This document shows, one piece after another, positions 5,421-8,316 of a DNA stretch of 8,316 nt (within the stretch, counting starts at the first letter, position 1; the number at the start of each line of letters is the position of its first letter). The notes beneath the pieces were generated by a model. It made no database searches and was not told the DNA's origin. It worked only from the letters and a program-made list of their open reading frames with translations. The stretch spans positions 1 to 8,316 of the forward strand of contig JAEZZV010000106.1 in the NCBI GenBank assembly GCA_023418375.1, in the 5' to 3' direction. Origin of the DNA: Actinomycetes bacterium. Its GTDB lineage: Bacteria; Actinomycetota; Actinomycetes; Actinomycetales; Cellulomonadaceae. The translations under genes were made by a program, and so were the position numbers.

Positions 5421-8269
5421 GCACCATCACCCCGCCCCGGACCGAGGGCAGCGCCGGCAATGACGACGTACGTCGCTACGTGGACGCGCAGAGCGCCCTC
5501 GACGCGACGCTGACCGAGGTCGCCGAGCTCGAGTCCTCCGAGAGCGTGGAGGCGTTCCACACGCAGCTCGACCTGCTCAAGCGCCGGCTCATCGCCGACC
5601 CGCGTGCCTTCCGCGAGGTCTTCATCGCGGACGGCATGGCGGCGGTGGCCTGGGAGTTCTCCCAGCCGGACCTGAGCAAGGAGTTCACCGAGCGCCTGTG
5701 GGAGCTCATGCTCCGCAACGACGACGTCAGCAAGGCGCTCATGCGGTTCGTGTGGAACCTGCCGCTGGGCAAGAAGCGGACGTTCATCCGCGCGATCGAC
5801 AAGCACCTGTCGGACCGGTACCCGATGTTCGCCGGGTACTCGGTCGACTGGCCGGCGCAGAGCTCGATCCCGCCGTACATCCGTGAGCCCGAGGACCGCT
5901 CGGCCGACTTCGCCCTGGTGAACCAGGGGTACCTCGGCTACATGAACCTCGGCTTCACGGCCCGCGACGTGGACATGCTCGTCTGGCTCGAGGCTCTCCG
6001 GGACAAGCAGTGCGCCGAGAAGCCCTGCGAGCTCGGCGAGTTCCTCGCCCACGCGAAGGGCCCGAAGGGCGGCTGCCCCGTCAAGATCCACATCCCGCAG
6101 GTCTTCGAGCTGGTCGGCCAGGGCCGGTTCGAGGACGCCCTCGAGCTGCTCGAGTCGTGCAACCCGCTGCCGGACGTCACCGGCCGCGTGTGCCCGCAGG
6201 AGCTGCAGTGCCAGGGTGTCTGCCTGCACAAGGTGCCGATGTCGATCGGTCAGATGGAGTGGTTCCTGCCGCAGCGCGAGATGCTCGTGCACCCCGGCAG
6301 CAACGCGGTCCGCTTCGGCGGTCGTATCGACCCGTGGGAGGCCGCAGCCAAGCCCCCGGTCGCGATCGTCGGCTCCGGTCCGTCGGGTCTGATCAACGCC
6401 TACCTGCTCGCGGCCGAGGGCTTCCCGGTCACGGTGTTCGAGGCGTTCCACGCCCTCGGCGGCGTGCTCCGCTACGGCATCCCGGAGTTCCGCCTGCCGA
6501 ACTCGCTCATCGACGACGTCGTGGAGAAGATCGAGCTGCTCGGCGGCAAGTTCGTCAGGAACTTCGTGGTCGGCAAGACGGCGACGCTGCAGGACCTGCG
6601 CGACGCGGGCTTCTGGAAGATCTTCGTCGGCACCGGCGCGGGCCTGCCGCGGTTCATGAACGTGCCCGGCGAGCACCTGCTCAACGTCATGTCGGCGAAC
6701 GAGTTCCTGACCCGCGTCAACCTCATGCAGGGCCTCCGCGAGGACTACGAGACCCCGCTGCCCGAGGTGCGTGGCAAGAACATCATCGTCATCGGCGGTG
6801 GCAACACGGCCATGGACGCCTGCCGTACGGCCAAGCGCCTCGGCGGCAACGTGACGATCGTCTACCGGCGCACCCAGAGCGAGATGCCGGCCCGCGTGGA
6901 GGAGCTCGAGCACGCGCTCGAGGAGGGCATCGCCCTCAAGGTCCTCGCGTCGCCGTCGGAGTTCCTGGGCGACGACACCGGCTTCGTCAAGGCCGCGACG
7001 CTCGACATCATGGAGCTGGGCGAGCCGGACGACTCCGGCCGCCGTCGCCCCGTGAAGACGGGCCGGACCGAGACGATCCACGCCGACCTGGTGATCATGG
7101 CGCTCGGCAACGACGCCAACCCGATCATCAAGGACTCCGAGCCGCGGCTCGAGGTCTCCAAGTGGGGCACGATCAACCTCGACCACCAGGGTTCGCAGGA
7201 GACTACGCTCCCGGGCATCTACACGGGTGGCGACGCCGCCCGCGGTGGGTCCACGGCGATCATGGCGGCCGGCGACGGCCAGTCGGCGGCGCGCGAGATC
7301 CTCGGCTCGATCGACGTGCCGGGCGACGTCATCCCGGCCATGGTGGCCAGCGCCAAGGCGTACACCGAGCTGGGTGCGGCCGAGGCGACCATCGTCGCCA
7401 AGGCGCATCTGTCGGACGGCATCGAGGAGATCACGGTCTACTCGCCCGTGATCGCCCGGTCCGCCCAGGCCGGCCAGTTCGTCCGGGTGCTGCCGCGCCC
7501 GGACGGCGAGCTGATCCCGCTCACGCTGGCCGACTGGGACGAGAAGGCGGGCACCGTCACCCTCGTCATCCAGGGCGTCGGCGTCAGCAGCAACGAGATG
7601 AACGCCATGCAGGTGGGCGACGCCTTCACCGGCATCGCCGGCCCGCTGGGGCAGCCGAGCAGGCTCCACCGCTACGAGCCGGGCACGACGGTCGTCTTCA
7701 CCGCGGGTGGCCTGGGCCTCCCGCCGGTGCACCCGATCATGCGCGAGCACCTGCGGCTCGGGAACCACGTCACGCTCATCTCCGGCTTCCGCAGCGCCAA
7801 CCTGATGTTCTGGGACGGCGAGGACGAGCGGGTGGGCAAGCTCCAGGCCGAGTTCGGCGACCAGCTCGACGTGATCTACGCGACCAACGACGGCTCGTTC
7901 GGCGTCAAGGGCTTCGTCACGGCGCCGCTGCAGGAGATGCTCGAGGCGAACAAGGCCGGCCAGGGCCGCACCGTCGCCGAGGTCATCGCCATCGGCCCGC
8001 CGATGATGATGCGTGCGGTGAGCGACCTGACGCAGCCGTACGGCGTGCCGACGGTCGCCAGCCTCAACTCGATCATGGTCGACGCCACGGGCATGTGCGG
8101 CGCCTGCATGGTCCCCGTGACCGTCGAGGGCAAGCTCGTGCGCAAGCACGCCTGCATCGACGGCCCCGAGATCGACGCGCACGCCATCGACTGGGACAAG
8201 TTCCTCCCGCGGTTCAACCTGTTCCGCAAGCAGGAGCAGGAGGCTCGCGCCAAGCACGGCATGGCCTGA
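5417..8269 (+). CDS. NfnB-NfnA-type fusion: ferredoxin/NAD(P)(H) oxidoreductase flavoprotein (GltD-like plus DHODB-like)
   Basis: A 950-residue cytosolic flavoprotein starting at GTG 5417. Residues 1-~165 are a charged, mostly helical domain I do not recognise. Residues ~185-290 are the GltD/dihydropyrimidine dehydrogenase-type Fe-S domain: C199, C204, C220, then GRVCP with C259, C265, C269, and E281 in I-G-Q-M-E. Residues ~313-635 are the GltD/NfnB reductase: FAD motif GSGPSG (319-324), FVGTGAGLP (403-411), NAD(P) motif GGGNTAMD (460-467), and VYRR (482-485), whose arginines suggest NADPH; the FAD-closing GGD is at 604-606. Residues ~655-950 resemble NfnA/SudB and dihydroorotate dehydrogenase B: IPLTLADWD (700-708), a Gly-rich nucleotide site AGGLGLPP (763-770), and [2Fe-2S] ligands C894, C897, C913 with D889 as likely fourth. 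NfnAB couples 2 reduced ferredoxin + NADH to formation of 2 NADPH; this chain has all the expected cofactor sites. It overlaps the PFOR stop codon, so PFOR-derived electrons are its likely input. A plain ferredoxin:NAD(P)+ reductase or a sulfide-dehydrogenase-like activity is possible; glutamate synthase is unlikely, as no large subunit is present. Confidence 0.9.
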   Translation: MSTITPPRTEGSAGNDDVRRYVDAQSALDATLTEVAELESSESVEAFHTQLDLLKRRLIADPRAFREVFIADGMAAVAWEFSQPDLSKEFTERLWELMLRNDDVSKALMRFVWNLPLGKKRTFIRAIDKHLSDRYPMFAGYSVDWPAQSSIPPYIREPEDRSADFALVNQGYLGYMNLGFTARDVDMLVWLEALRDKQCAEKPCELGEFLAHAKGPKGGCPVKIHIPQVFELVGQGRFEDALELLESCNPLPDVTGRVCPQELQCQGVCLHKVPMSIGQMEWFLPQREMLVHPGSNAVRFGGRIDPWEAAAKPPVAIVGSGPSGLINAYLLAAEGFPVTVFEAFHALGGVLRYGIPEFRLPNSLIDDVVEKIELLGGKFVRNFVVGKTATLQDLRDAGFWKIFVGTGAGLPRFMNVPGEHLLNVMSANEFLTRVNLMQGLREDYETPLPEVRGKNIIVIGGGNTAMDACRTAKRLGGNVTIVYRRTQSEMPARVEELEHALEEGIALKVLASPSEFLGDDTGFVKAATLDIMELGEPDDSGRRRPVKTGRTETIHADLVIMALGNDANPIIKDSEPRLEVSKWGTINLDHQGSQETTLPGIYTGGDAARGGSTAIMAAGDGQSAAREILGSIDVPGDVIPAMVASAKAYTELGAAEATIVAKAHLSDGIEEITVYSPVIARSAQAGQFVRVLPRPDGELIPLTLADWDEKAGTVTLVIQGVGVSSNEMNAMQVGDAFTGIAGPLGQPSRLHRYEPGTTVVFTAGGLGLPPVHPIMREHLRLGNHVTLISGFRSANLMFWDGEDERVGKLQAEFGDQLDVIYATNDGSFGVKGFVTAPLQEMLEANKAGQGRTVAEVIAIGPPMMMRAVSDLTQPYGVPTVASLNSIMVDATGMCGACMVPVTVEGKLVRKHACIDGPEIDAHAIDWDKFLPRFNLFRKQEQEARAKHGMA

Positions 8270-8272
8270 GCA

Positions 8273-8287
8273 CCGCGCTCTGCGCGG
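8273..8287 (+). terminator. Short GC hairpin just after the operon
   Basis: CCGCGC (8273-8278), loop TCT and GCGCGG (8282-8287) form a perfect 6-bp stem three bases after the stop codon. It has no T-tract, as is common for actinobacterial terminators, so it may end transcription or only protect the 3' end. Confidence 0.35.
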
Positions 8288-8297
8288 ACGTGTCGAC

Positions 8298-8316
8298 GGC
8301 CGGTGCCCCTCGGGGG
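8298..8316 (+). terminator. Probable terminator stem cut by the window end
   Basis: The last bases read GGCCGGTGCCCC followed by TCGGGGG. CCCC (8306-8309) already faces GGGG, and the left arm GGCCGGTG would be completed if the next bases outside the window read close to CACCGGCC. This is a prediction from half a stem. Confidence 0.3.

Noticed and set aside
6362..7330. Naming the second gene gltD (glutamate synthase small subunit)
   Set aside because: The similarity is to the shared reductase module. The fused NfnA-like half, the coupling to PFOR and the absence of gltB point to an Nfn-type enzyme.
5300..8257. 985-codon open frame on the minus strand opposite the flavoprotein gene
   Set aside because: Same shadow effect: low-information composition with no domain, against a plus-strand protein with intact FAD, NAD(P) and Fe-S motifs.
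1..8316. CRISPR array, tRNA/rRNA genes, insertion sequences or attachment sites
   Set aside because: No spaced direct repeats, cloverleaf-like segments, transposase motifs or target-site duplications were seen.

Overview
The window is a high-GC stretch (codons end in G or C almost throughout) typical of Actinomycetota. The codon style and the gene content would fit a Cellulomonas-like member of the Micrococcales, but that placement is an inference. It is dominated by one co-directional two-gene operon on the + strand that links 2-oxoacid (pyruvate) oxidation to NAD(P)(H).

Layout. Bases 1-89 look like the 5' end of a divergent minus-strand gene that runs off the left edge (low confidence). 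Bases 90-303 are non-coding and carry a long dyad, a second short hairpin and possible promoter elements. Bases 304-438 hold a 44-codon leader ORF with a good Shine-Dalgarno sequence; its TGA overlaps the GTG start of the first large gene (GTGA at 435-438). Inside the leader a perfect hairpin (362-381) competes with an alternative pairing that would cover the GTG start of that gene. Bases 435-5420 encode a 1661-residue pyruvate:ferredoxin oxidoreductase (PFOR, NifJ/Por family), about 460 residues longer than the usual ~1200. The extra length comes from internal helical insertions and a C-terminal single-[4Fe-4S] ferredoxin on a Gly/Ala/Pro linker. Bases 5417-8269, again with a GTGA overlap, encode a 950-residue flavoprotein. 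It joins an NfnB/GltD-like subunit (two N-terminal Fe-S clusters, FAD, NADPH site) to an NfnA/SudB-like subunit (FAD, NAD site, [2Fe-2S]) in one chain, preceded by ~165 residues I do not recognise. A short GC hairpin follows the stop codon, and the window ends inside what looks like a larger terminator stem.

How the genes work together (inference from family knowledge). The PFOR would oxidise pyruvate with CoA to acetyl-CoA and CO2 and pass low-potential electrons through its cluster chain to its own tethered ferredoxin. The Nfn-type fusion could accept them and reduce NADP+ (with NADH, by electron confurcation) or NAD+. The overlapping stop/start codons fit coupled, roughly balanced synthesis. 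The pair would act as a self-contained pyruvate:NAD(P)+ oxidoreductase that may not need a free ferredoxin, a two-polypeptide counterpart of the fused eukaryotic pyruvate:NADP+ oxidoreductase.
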